Positions 1 to 6,999 of a DNA stretch of 64,000 nt are shown here, one piece after another. Location: NCBI GenBank assembly GCA_027682585.1, contig JAQCZH010000001.1, positions 434,001 to 498,000 on the forward strand. Direction: 5' to 3'. The notes under the pieces were generated by a model, which saw nothing but the letters and a program-made list of their open reading frames with translations, was not told the DNA's origin and searched no databases. Position 1 is the stretch's first letter, and every line of letters starts with the position of its first letter. Source of the DNA: Lachnospiraceae bacterium AF51-6-b8A (GTDB lineage Bacteria > Bacillota > Clostridia > Lachnospirales > Lachnospiraceae). The translations under genes were made by a program, and so were the position numbers.

Positions 1-1065
1 ATTGCCATTGTTGTTGGAATAGAAGGAGTAGAGCAGGTCCCCGTCCTCAGAAACCAGGGCCAGCTTGGTCGTGGTGGAGCCGGAGTCAATGCCCAGGAAG
101 GCTCTGCCGTGATATTCATCCAGAGGAGCCGTCTTAACATGATTGTCTCCGTGGGATTTCAGAAAATCCTGGTATTCTTTTTCACTGTCAAAGAGGGGCT
201 CCATGCGGGCGACCTCGATCTCCATCTTGATTTTGTGGCTTAATTTCTCTTTGATGGCCACAAGATCCATGACGACGTCTTCGTGATAGTTCAGAGCGCT
301 TCCCATAGCTGCGAAGAGGTGGGAATTGTCTGGCATAAGAGCGTGTTCTTCATCCAGATGCAGGGTGCGAACGAAGGCCTGGCGAAGCTGATCCAGGAAA
401 TGAAGAGGGCCTCCCAGAAAGGCGACGTGGCCGCGAATGGGCTTGCCGCAGGCCAGGCCGGAGATGGTCTGGTTGACGACGGCCTGGAAGATGGAGGCCG
501 CCAGATCCTCTCTGGTCGCCCCCTCGTTGATCAGGGGCTGGATATCGGTCTTGGCGAAGACGCCGCAGCGGGAGGCAATCTGGTAGAGCGATTTGTAGTT
601 TTTGGCATATTCATTGAGACCAGAAGCATCTGTCTGAATCAGAGAAGCCATCTGATCAATAAAGGAGCCGGTACCGCCGGCACAGACACCGTTCATGCGC
701 TGCTCGACATTGCCGTTCTCAAAGTAGATGATCTTGGCATCTTCACCGCCCAGCTCGATTGCGACATCCGTCTGGGGAAGGAAGGTCTGCAGGGAGGTAG
801 CCACAGCGACAACCTCCTGCTCAAAAGGAATCTCCAGGTGCTTGGCCAGGGTCAGACCGCCGGACCCGGTGATGACAGGGGATACCCGGACGTCACCTGT
901 GACAGCGAAGCATTTTTCAATCAGGTCTCTTAAGGTCTCTCGAATATTGGCAAAGTGGCGCTCGTAGTCGGAGAAGAGGATGCGGTTCTCATCGTCTAGG
1001 AGAGCGATTTTAACCGTGGTGGAACCAATGTCGATTCCAAGTTTGCAGAGTTTCTTGTTAGCCAT
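1..1065 (-). CDS. 2-hydroxyacyl-CoA dehydratase activase (BadF/BadG/HgdC ATPase family), partial
   Basis: This gene runs leftwards off the window edge, so only about 355 N-terminal residues are visible. The start ATG at 1065 is preceded by AAAGGAG on the minus strand. The protein opens with an ASKHA phosphate loop (KLGIDIGSTTVKIALLDDE), then carries GSGGLTLAK and a VCAGGTGSFIDQMA segment, all typical of activases of 2-hydroxyglutaryl-CoA dehydratase. These hold a [4Fe-4S] cluster between subunits and use ATP to drive an electron into the dehydratase. A second phosphate loop (FLGIDSGSTTTKLALVSEDG) begins near residue 325. This tandem arrangement is the mark of the large (~1400 aa) two-activase-domain fusion found in clostridia. 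The true substrate cannot be told from the visible part. Confidence 0.88.
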   Translation of the reverse strand, partial: MANKKLCKLGIDIGSTTVKIALLDDENRILFSDYERHFANIRETLRDLIEKCFAVTGDVRVSPVITGSGGLTLAKHLEIPFEQEVVAVATSLQTFLPQTDVAIELGGEDAKIIYFENGNVEQRMNGVCAGGTGSFIDQMASLIQTDASGLNEYAKNYKSLYQIASRCGVFAKTDIQPLINEGATREDLAASIFQAVVNQTISGLACGKPIRGHVAFLGGPLHFLDQLRQAFVRTLHLDEEHALMPDNSHLFAAMGSALNYHEDVVMDLVAIKEKLSHKIKMEIEVARMEPLFDSEKEYQDFLKSHGDNHVKTAPLDEYHGRAFLGIDSGSTTTKLALVSEDGDLLYSFYSNNNGN

Positions 1066-1335
1066 AGTTACTCCTTTGTGTGATTCAAGCGATCCGGGCA
1101 GGGACCATATGCGGTGCCCGGATCTCCCCGTATGCCCTCCTGCCAATGTCTTGCAGTCACGCCGCTGAATCAGAGGCTCTTAGATCTCCGGGAAATGCCC
1201 TCTTGCGGGCCTTTCAGAGATGGAAAGTCACATACTCCCATGGTGTAAACAGGGTTCATTATAATTCCGATTTGTATTTGACACAATGGAAGTAAAGCAC
1301 AATATGGGGTACAGATCCCCGGATTTGTCGTCAAA

Positions 1336-1364
1336 TTGACAGTAAATCTGGGGTTTCATATAAT
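1336..1364 (+). promoter_or_regulatory. Consensus sigma-A promoter of the rhomboid-like gene
   Basis: A perfect TTGACA (1336-1341) and a perfect TATAAT (1359-1364) are separated by 17 bp. Transcription would start near 1371, about 45 bp before the chosen ATG at 1417. A second, weaker match (TTGACA at 1278-1283, AATATG at 1301-1306, 17-bp spacing) lies upstream. The rest of the 1066-1416 gap between the divergent genes shows nothing else. Confidence 0.85.
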
Positions 1365-1416
1365 AGTGAAATCCGAGAAAGGGGGTATTTGCCTCCTCAT
1401 CTGCAAGGAGAAAACT

Positions 1417-2379
1417 ATGCTTGATAAACTGGAGCGAAAGTTGGGCCGCTACGCCATTCCAAACCTGACTCTTTGGCTGATCGGCGGCTATATCATCGGC
1501 TATATCTTATATTTTGCCTCTCTCTCGAGCGGGGCCAATTTTATCGCCATGATGACCTTGGAGCCAGCCAGGATCATCTATCATTTCGAGATCTGGCGCC
1601 TGATTACCTGGGTTATGATCCCTCCTTCCTACAGTATTCTCTGGGGACTGATCATGATGCTTTTTTACTACCAGCTGGGACGGGTTTTAGAGCAGACCTG
1701 GGGAACCTTCCGGTTTAACGTTTATATCTTCAGCGGTATTCTCTTTACGGTCATCGGCGCTTTCCTCCTCTATGGAGTGGCCAGAATCATCTATCCGGGT
1801 CAGGATATCTCCAATATAGGAACTTTTTTCTCAACTTCCTATATTAATATGTCAATTTTTCTGGCCTTCGCTGTTTTATATGGAGATATGCAGGTCTACC
1901 TCTATTTCATTATTCCCATCAAGATGCGCTGGCTGGCTCTTGTCTATGCCGGTTTGACTTTGTATGAGCTGCTGGCAACGGACTGGGGCGGAAGAGTGGC
2001 AATTATCGCTTCCCTGCTCAATTTCTTTATTTTCTTCCTGAGCAACCGGAAGAAGAAATGGTCCGGCAACCCGGCCTTTGGCCGTGGAACTTTCGGCGGC
2101 AGGGCAGGGGGGCGAACTCCCTGGTCTGGTTTCCATTATGATGGACAGGATCCTTTCTCGGGGAGACAGAGAGGGGCATCTGGCCGTACTGACAGGGGAA
2201 AATTCGGCAGTCAGAACCCGGGATCCAAAAACCAGGGACCGATCAGCAGGCACAAATGCGCCGTCTGCGGCAGGACGGAGATCACGAATCCTGAGCTGGA
2301 ATTCCGCTTCTGCTCCAAGTGCAACGGCAATTACGAGTACTGTCAGGATCATCTCTTTAACCACAAGCATGTGATTTAG
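1417..2379 (+). CDS. Rhomboid-like integral membrane protein with C-terminal zinc ribbon
   Basis: A 320-aa protein with about five or six hydrophobic segments in the first 210 residues, followed by a Gly/Arg-rich linker and a cysteine-rich tail (CAVCGRTE ... FCSKCNGNYEYC ... H). The membrane part resembles rhomboid/derlin-like folds (WRLITWVMIPP, GRVLEQTWGTFRFNVY). No Ser-His protease pair typical of active rhomboids is evident, so a non-proteolytic role is likely. The start at 1417 is chosen because AAGGAG sits 6 bp upstream and because the longer frame would start inside the -35 box. It lies upstream of glnS with about 100 bp between. Function unknown. Confidence 0.75.
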   Translation: MLDKLERKLGRYAIPNLTLWLIGGYIIGYILYFASLSSGANFIAMMTLEPARIIYHFEIWRLITWVMIPPSYSILWGLIMMLFYYQLGRVLEQTWGTFRFNVYIFSGILFTVIGAFLLYGVARIIYPGQDISNIGTFFSTSYINMSIFLAFAVLYGDMQVYLYFIIPIKMRWLALVYAGLTLYELLATDWGGRVAIIASLLNFFIFFLSNRKKKWSGNPAFGRGTFGGRAGGRTPWSGFHYDGQDPFSGRQRGASGRTDRGKFGSQNPGSKNQGPISRHKCAVCGRTEITNPELEFRFCSKCNGNYEYCQDHLFNHKHVI

Positions 2380-2485
2380 AGAAAAACATTGTGATGGCGG
2401 GGACAAAGTCTTGCACTGCTAAGACTGCGATCCGGGGCAACGGAATAATCGTGGAGCACTTTTTAGAAAGAAACTGCAGAGAAGA

Positions 2486-4204
2486 ATGGGTGAGGACAGG
2501 AAAATGGCAGAAGAGATGACGGCAAGAGAAGGGGCTGGGGAGAAAGTTTCCCGCAATTTTATTGAGATGGCGATTGATAAGGATCTGGCGGATGGAGTCT
2601 ATGACCATGTGACAACCCGTTTTCCGCCGGAACCCAACGGCTATCTGCACATCGGGCACGCCAAGTCCATACTTCTCAACTATGGTCTCTCTCAGGAATA
2701 TGGGGGAGAATTTCATCTGCGCTTTGATGATACCAACCCGACCAAGGAGAAGGATGAGTTCGTCGAGGCAATTAAGGCGGATATTCATTGGCTGGGGGTG
2801 GACTGGAAAGACCATCTCTATTTCGCTTCTGACTATTTCGATCAGATGTACGACTACGCCAGGAAGCTGATCGCGGACGGCAGGGCCTATGCCTCTGATC
2901 TGAATGCGGATCAGATCCGGCAGACCCGAGGGAGTCTGACAGAGCCGGGGGAAGATGATCCCAACCGCAACCGGCCGGCAGCAGAGAGCCTTCAGATCTT
3001 TGAGGATATGAGGGCGGGGAAATACGAGGACGGCGCTATGGTGATCCGCGCCAGGATCGATATGACCTCTCCCAATATTAACATGAGAGACCCCATTCTC
3101 TATCGGGTGGCCCATATGGAGCATCATCGTCAGGGCGATACCTGGTGTATCTATCCCATGTATGACTTCGCCCATCCCATTGAAGACGCCATTGAGGGAG
3201 TCAGTCACTCGATCTGCACCCTGGAATTCGAGGATCACAGGCCCCTCTATGACTGGGTCGTAGACAACTGCGGCTTTGAAATGCCCCCGCGACAGATTGA
3301 ATTTGCCAAGATGTACCTGCGCAATGTCGTCACCGGCAAGCGCTATATCAAGCGTCTGGTCGAGGATGGCATTGTGGACGGCTGGGATGATCCCAGGCTG
3401 GTCTCAATCGCCGCCCTGCGCAGACGGGGTTTTACCCCGGAATCCATCCGCATGTTCGTAGAACTGACCGGCGTCTCCAAGGCCAACTCCGCCATTGAGT
3501 ACCCGGAGTTGGAGTACTGTATCCGCGAGGATTTAAAGGGCAGGGCAAAGCGCATGATGGCGGCTCTCGATCCCGTCAGGCTTGTCATCGATAACTATCC
3601 CAAGGGACAGTCGGAGACCCTGATTGTGCCCAACAATAAGGAGAATCCGGAGCTGGGGGAGAGAGAAGTGACCTTCTCCGGGGAACTCTACATCGACCGG
3701 GACGACTTCATGGAGGTTCCCGCTAAGAAGTACCGCCGCATGTACCCTGGCAATGAGGTCCGTCTCATGAACGCCTACTATGTGACCTGCACCTCCTGTG
3801 AAAAGGATGAGAAGGGCAGGGTGACAGTCATCCACTGCAGTTATGATCCTGCGACCAGAGGTGGGGATTCCGCTGACGGGCGCAAGGTCAGGGGCACCAT
3901 CCACTGGGTGGATGCAGCGACAGCCAAAAAGGTGAGTGTTCGCCTCTATGAGAACATCATCGATGAAGATAAGGGCGTCTACAATGAGGACGGCTCTCTC
4001 AATTTGAACCCCAATTCCCTGACCGTGCGGGAGGCCTATGTGGAAGCCGCTCTGGCAGAGGCGGAGGCAGAGGAGAAGTTTCAGTTCGTCCGCCAGGGCT
4101 TTTTTGTGGCAGACTTAAGAGATTCCAGGCCGGGTGCGCCGGTCTTCAACCGGATTGTGGGACTCAAGTCCTCCTATCAGTTGCCGGGGAAGAAAGGGAT
4201 TTAA
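2486..4204 (+). CDS. glnS: Glutaminyl-tRNA synthetase
   Basis: A 572-aa class I aminoacyl-tRNA synthetase charging tRNA-Gln with glutamine. The HIGH-type motif is seen in PPEPNGYLHIGHAKS near residue 50. The specificity block GWDDPRLVSIAALRRRG and the beta-barrel anticodon-binding region (NEVRLMNAYYVTC, KVRGTIHWVDA) mark GlnRS rather than GluRS. At the usual MSKR position the protein has VVTGKRYIKRLV. This is a variant I also associate with clostridial GlnRS, so it is probably not a defect. The start at 2486 has only a weak ribosome site; an in-frame ATG at 2504 behind AGGAAA is an alternative. It is the last housekeeping gene before the island. Confidence 0.95.
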   Translation: MGEDRKMAEEMTAREGAGEKVSRNFIEMAIDKDLADGVYDHVTTRFPPEPNGYLHIGHAKSILLNYGLSQEYGGEFHLRFDDTNPTKEKDEFVEAIKADIHWLGVDWKDHLYFASDYFDQMYDYARKLIADGRAYASDLNADQIRQTRGSLTEPGEDDPNRNRPAAESLQIFEDMRAGKYEDGAMVIRARIDMTSPNINMRDPILYRVAHMEHHRQGDTWCIYPMYDFAHPIEDAIEGVSHSICTLEFEDHRPLYDWVVDNCGFEMPPRQIEFAKMYLRNVVTGKRYIKRLVEDGIVDGWDDPRLVSIAALRRRGFTPESIRMFVELTGVSKANSAIEYPELEYCIREDLKGRAKRMMAALDPVRLVIDNYPKGQSETLIVPNNKENPELGEREVTFSGELYIDRDDFMEVPAKKYRRMYPGNEVRLMNAYYVTCTSCEKDEKGRVTVIHCSYDPATRGGDSADGRKVRGTIHWVDAATAKKVSVRLYENIIDEDKGVYNEDGSLNLNPNSLTVREAYVEAALAEAEAEEKFQFVRQGFFVADLRDSRPGAPVFNRIVGLKSSYQLPGKKGI

Positions 4205-4544
4205 GGGAGATTTATTTCGAATTGCATCGAAGCAAATAGGAGATTCTGCACGAAGCACAAAATGTTCCGTGCGGGATCTCTTTCTGTTTCTTTGATATCG
4301 GAGCCTAATGACTGCATATTTCCAGTGATCTCGAGGAACAGCCTGAATTTCTGACCATTCGAGAGAATTTTGCCGCGGCGTTCCGGGATGGGCTTCTTTT
4401 GAGGAGAAATCTCGGATGAGACGCAGAATGCAGAATACTGCAGAGAGACATTTGAGTTGAAAAACGCAGGTGTCTTTTTTGTATCCAAACGTTTATCCCG
4501 TTTTTCTGACGGTGATCCATGGGTGTCTTCTAAAGGAGACCGAA
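4205..4544. other. Gap between glnS and the RiPP operon; probable control region
   Basis: 340 bp without a credible gene. Minus-strand reading frames here have no recognisable protein features. The stretch AAACGTTT at 4487-4494, embedded in CCAAACGTTT, matches LytTR-type recognition half sites on either strand and recurs beside the two-component genes at 17274. No clear -10/-35 pair was found, so the operon promoter is not placed. Confidence 0.4.
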
Positions 4545-4619
4545 ATGTCTATGATAAAAATCAGCAGACAGATCAAGCAGTATCTAGGTAATCGTTATGA
4601 GAGAGGATCATTTTTTTGA
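4545..4619 (+). CDS. 24-residue upstream ORF overlapping the methyltransferase start
   Basis: ATG at 4545 lies 7 bp after a very good ribosome site (AAAGGAG, 4532-4538). The frame encodes 24 basic and aromatic residues starting MSMIKISRQIKQYLG and stops at 4619, 23 bp inside the methyltransferase gene. The downstream gene has only a weak ribosome site of its own, so this frame may load ribosomes onto it by translational coupling. It lacks the leader motif of the three precursor peptides, so it is not obviously a fourth precursor. Confidence 0.5.
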   Translation: MSMIKISRQIKQYLGNRYERGSFF

Positions 4620-5400
4620 CGAAATTCAGAAAAAGTTTTCCGATGTCATCATCCCGTCGGACCTGTATTCACAGCCCTTTGCGGAAATTTATGACACTTT
4701 TCAGGCAGGGGAAGAGGAACTCCCTTTGTTTCTCTCCCTCGCAATGGAGAGCGGAAATAAGGTCTTGGAGCTGTGCTGCGGAAATGGGAGAATGACGATT
4801 CCGTTCGCACAAAATGGCTTTGATATTACCGGCGTAGATGTGTCGGAGGATATGCTCGCAATTTTGGAGGACAAGAAGAAGAAATTGCCCGTCTCGACCG
4901 CAAAAAGGATTCATGTGATCAGGCAGGATGTTTTTTCCCTTGACTTGAAGGAACCGTTTGATTTCATTTTTCTGCCTGCTACGACGCTCTGTATTCTCAT
5001 GGATGACCTGGAGAAGACGGCAAGACTGTTTCGCAGACTGGAAGGCCTTTTGACAGAGAGAGGAAGTTTCGCTTTTGATATCAGGGACTACGAGCAGCTG
5101 TCAGAGCCTCGGATCAGACCGGTTGTCTTAGAGGATCAGATCTGTTTCAGCTATGAGAGAATTGATCGAATGCTGGGTCGGGCATTTGGGCAGTTTTTGT
5201 CCATCAAAAAAGACTCCATTGGCCGATTACGAATGTATTCGGCTGTATCAAATAAAAAAATGATACTGGAGGACGAGCTTCAGCAGCTGATTGGCAGAAC
5301 AAATTTCCAAATCGCCGGGAAAGAGAGTTTTACTGACGGCAGTGAAAGGATGAAGCTCGTAATTCTAAAGAGAAAGGAGGAGACGCCATGGAAGCAATGA
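4597..5400 (+). CDS. SAM-dependent methyltransferase, probable peptide N-methyltransferase of the RiPP cluster
   Basis: A 267-aa class I methyltransferase. The SAM-binding motif I is VLELCCGNGRMTIPFA near residue 57, with the acidic strand-2 end in ITGVDVSEDMLAILE and motif II-like DFIFLPATT further on. It is the first enzyme of the cluster and its stop overlaps the ribosome-site-bearing start of precursor 1 (5388). In daptide clusters the methyltransferase dimethylates the new C-terminal amine; I infer the same role from the co-occurring aminotransferase and the Thr-ending peptides. The start at 4597 has little ribosome site and may depend on the 24-codon frame ahead of it. Confidence 0.8.
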   Translation: MREDHFFDEIQKKFSDVIIPSDLYSQPFAEIYDTFQAGEEELPLFLSLAMESGNKVLELCCGNGRMTIPFAQNGFDITGVDVSEDMLAILEDKKKKLPVSTAKRIHVIRQDVFSLDLKEPFDFIFLPATTLCILMDDLEKTARLFRRLEGLLTERGSFAFDIRDYEQLSEPRIRPVVLEDQICFSYERIDRMLGRAFGQFLSIKKDSIGRLRMYSAVSNKKMILEDELQQLIGRTNFQIAGKESFTDGSERMKLVILKRKEETPWKQ

Positions 5401-5528
5401 TGAAAGAATTCGCAATTGAAGAAGTTGAGTCACTTGAGGCTCCTGTAAGCGGCAGAGCTGTTGCTGGTTTTGCGGCAGGCGGGGCATCGATTGCAGTTGT
5501 TGCAGGTGCAGCATATCTGGCATGTTAA
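5388..5528 (+). CDS. RiPP precursor peptide 1 (46 aa, C-terminal Cys)
   Basis: ATG at 5388 follows AAAGGAGG with 7-bp spacing, one of the best ribosome sites in the window. The leader contains FAIEEVESLEAP, an acidic helix-like motif common in RiPP leaders. From about residue 20 the sequence becomes Gly/Ala/Val-rich and hydrophobic (VSGRAVAGFAAGG..., then SIAVVAGAAYLAC) and could span a membrane as one helix. The last residue is Cys, a possible target for a YcaO cyclodehydratase or for C-terminal processing. It shares IEE(M/V)E with the next two peptides. The 13-bp overlap with the methyltransferase suggests coupled translation. Confidence 0.82.
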   Translation: MEAMMKEFAIEEVESLEAPVSGRAVAGFAAGGASIAVVAGAAYLAC

Positions 5529-5553
5529 TTTCGGCGATTCGAAAGGAAAAACT

Positions 5554-5670
5554 ATGAAACTGCAGCTTGAAGAAATGGAAGATGTGGAGCAGATGATGTC
5601 AAATCAGGACTTCTATCTGGTTGCATCAGCTGTAGGTGTAACGATCGGCGTGATTGTTACATTTACCTGA
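5554..5670 (+). CDS. RiPP precursor peptide 2 (38 aa, C-terminal Thr)
   Basis: ATG at 5554 lies 6 bp after GAAAGGA. The peptide has the leader MKLQLEEMEDVEQMM and a hydrophobic core (YLVASAVGVTIGVIVTFT) ending in Phe-Thr. The leader block EEME(D/S)xEQMM is nearly identical to that of peptide 3 and related to that of peptide 1, so the three form one family. A C-terminal Thr is what daptide enzymes convert to a dimethylated diamine. The longer upstream frame (to 5461) would overlap peptide 1 and lacks a ribosome site, so it was rejected. Confidence 0.85.
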   Translation: MKLQLEEMEDVEQMMSNQDFYLVASAVGVTIGVIVTFT

Positions 5671-5687
5671 TCTGAAAGGAGGGACAC

Positions 5688-5801
5688 ATGAATCTTCTTA
5701 TCGAAGAAATGGAATCAGAAGAGCAGATGATGGATGACTTCTGGGAAGGCTATTGCTATGGAGTGATTGTTGTCGGCGGTGTCCTTATGGCTGCGACCTG
5801 A
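5688..5801 (+). CDS. RiPP precursor peptide 3 (37 aa, C-terminal Thr)
   Basis: ATG at 5688 follows AAAGGAGGG (5675-5683). Leader: MNLLIEEMESEEQMM. Core: DDFWEGYCYGVIVVGG then VLMAAT. The aromatic start (DDFWEGY) followed by a Gly/Val helix and a terminal Thr is the layout I associate with daptide precursors. The single Cys at residue 23 could be a YcaO target. It sits 17 bp after peptide 2 and directly ahead of the hairpin at 5835. Confidence 0.85.
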   Translation: MNLLIEEMESEEQMMDDFWEGYCYGVIVVGGVLMAAT

Positions 5802-5834
5802 TATCCTTAGCTGTGAAAGGTTGAATGAAGCTGT

Positions 5835-5887
5835 GGGCTGTGAAGTAACGAAGGGCGTTTGCTTTCGCTTTTTCACAGCCCCTTTTG
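5835..5887 (+). terminator. Hairpin between precursor genes and enzyme genes (probable read-through terminator)
   Basis: GGGCTGTGAA (5835-5844) pairs perfectly with TTCACAGCCC (5872-5881), followed by CTTTTG. The loop can form a small inner stem. No new promoter is evident before the next gene, so this looks like a partial terminator that makes precursor mRNA more abundant than enzyme mRNA, a common arrangement in RiPP operons. Confidence 0.7.
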
Positions 5888-5894
5888 TAAAAAT

Positions 5895-6980
5895 ATGAGT
5901 GAAGACAAAAAATACAGGGTTTCACAAGGCCTGAATATTATGGAAATTGGCGGAGACAGATACTCCGTATATATAGAAGCAAAGCAGAAGAATTATGTCA
6001 TAGGGGAAAATGAATATCGGTTGATAAAGGCGATAGAGGGAGATAAAAGCTGGACTGATATCTGCAGAAGCTGCCCGGAATATTCCAGGGAACAGATTGA
6101 CAGACTGACAGAGATTTTCCTGGGTATGGGAGTGCTTATTCAGGAGAGCGAGAGAGAAGAGGAAAAGAAGCGCCTTTTTCGTGTCGGGATTTTCCGATAC
6201 AAATTAAAGCTGATCAGTGGAAATTCTCTGGTACCGGGGAAATCGTGGAGATCGCAGGCGCTGAGTTTCATACTTCTGTATGCTTCCCTGCCGGCTTTCG
6301 CTTTTGGCTTATGGATCTGGCGAGACAATGCAGAGGAGCTTCTGCGTCCGACGCTATATCTCCAATGCCCCTTTTACCTTTATTTGATACTGTTTTTTCT
6401 GATCACTGTGTTGCACGAGTTTGCTCATTTAATCGTCACCAGGAACCTTGGGATATCTGTTCCGGATATGGGCCTGATGATCTATGGGATTTATCCCGTG
6501 GCTTATACGAATATCAGTTTTTCAAGGCTGCTGCCAAGGCGAATCGATCGAATGAAATGTTTATTTGCCGGGGTCCTGATGAACTGCCTGCTGGGCGGAC
6601 TGTCACTTATCATCGGCAGTTTTCTGCAGAATACGGCAAGATCATTTTTGGCTGTCAACGCCATGCTGAATATCCTTCTTGCAGTTGCGAACCTCGTTGT
6701 TTTTTTCAAACTGGATGGGTACTTTGTCCTGCAGGATCTCCTGGGGATTCCGCATTTGTATGAGAGGAGTCTTGAAGAGATCGCTCAGTTCGTCAGACTT
6801 TTCTTGATGAGATCGATGCGTAAAGACGGACGTACGATCAGCAGAATGAAGCCGGGAATCAGAGTGCGCCAGGAACATGTGGCAGAGGAAGAGAAGGCTT
6901 TTTTCTATATCTATGGCCTGTTATGCATACTGTATATTCCGATGATGGCGCTTTCTGTCGCTGTAGCTCTGATTCCTTAA
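5895..6980 (+). CDS. M50-family intramembrane metalloprotease with PqqD-like N-terminus
   Basis: A 361-aa protein. Residues ~5-90 look like a PqqD-like winged-helix leader-binding domain (SVYIEAKQKNYVIGENEYRLI ... RLTEIFLGMGVLI). Several membrane helices follow, one carrying the zinc-protease motif ITVLHEFAHLIVTR, and a later KLDGYFVLQD supplies the third ligand typical of S2P/M50 enzymes. It probably cuts the leader from membrane-inserted peptides. A TTG start at 5859 lies inside the hairpin arm region, so the ATG at 5895 is preferred despite a weak ribosome site. It is 19 bp ahead of the ThiF-like gene. Confidence 0.82.
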   Translation: MSEDKKYRVSQGLNIMEIGGDRYSVYIEAKQKNYVIGENEYRLIKAIEGDKSWTDICRSCPEYSREQIDRLTEIFLGMGVLIQESEREEEKKRLFRVGIFRYKLKLISGNSLVPGKSWRSQALSFILLYASLPAFAFGLWIWRDNAEELLRPTLYLQCPFYLYLILFFLITVLHEFAHLIVTRNLGISVPDMGLMIYGIYPVAYTNISFSRLLPRRIDRMKCLFAGVLMNCLLGGLSLIIGSFLQNTARSFLAVNAMLNILLAVANLVVFFKLDGYFVLQDLLGIPHLYERSLEEIAQFVRLFLMRSMRKDGRTISRMKPGIRVRQEHVAEEEKAFFYIYGLLCILYIPMMALSVAVALIP

Positions 6981-6999
6981 TTCCTTTAAGAGGGCGTCT

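Noticed and set aside
283..933. Plus-strand open frame of 216 aa at the left edge
   Set aside because: The opposite strand encodes a clear activase with catalytic motifs; this frame has low-complexity shadow features and no ribosome site.
2357..3238. Long minus-strand open frame inside glnS
   Set aside because: A shadow of glnS codon bias; no motif or ribosome site.
4201..4488. Minus-strand open frame of 95 aa after glnS
   Set aside because: No recognisable motif, no convincing ribosome site, and it abuts the glnS stop; treated as chance.
5461..5553. N-terminal extension of precursor 2
   Set aside because: It would overlap precursor 1 in another frame and start at TTG without a ribosome site; ATG 5554 has one.
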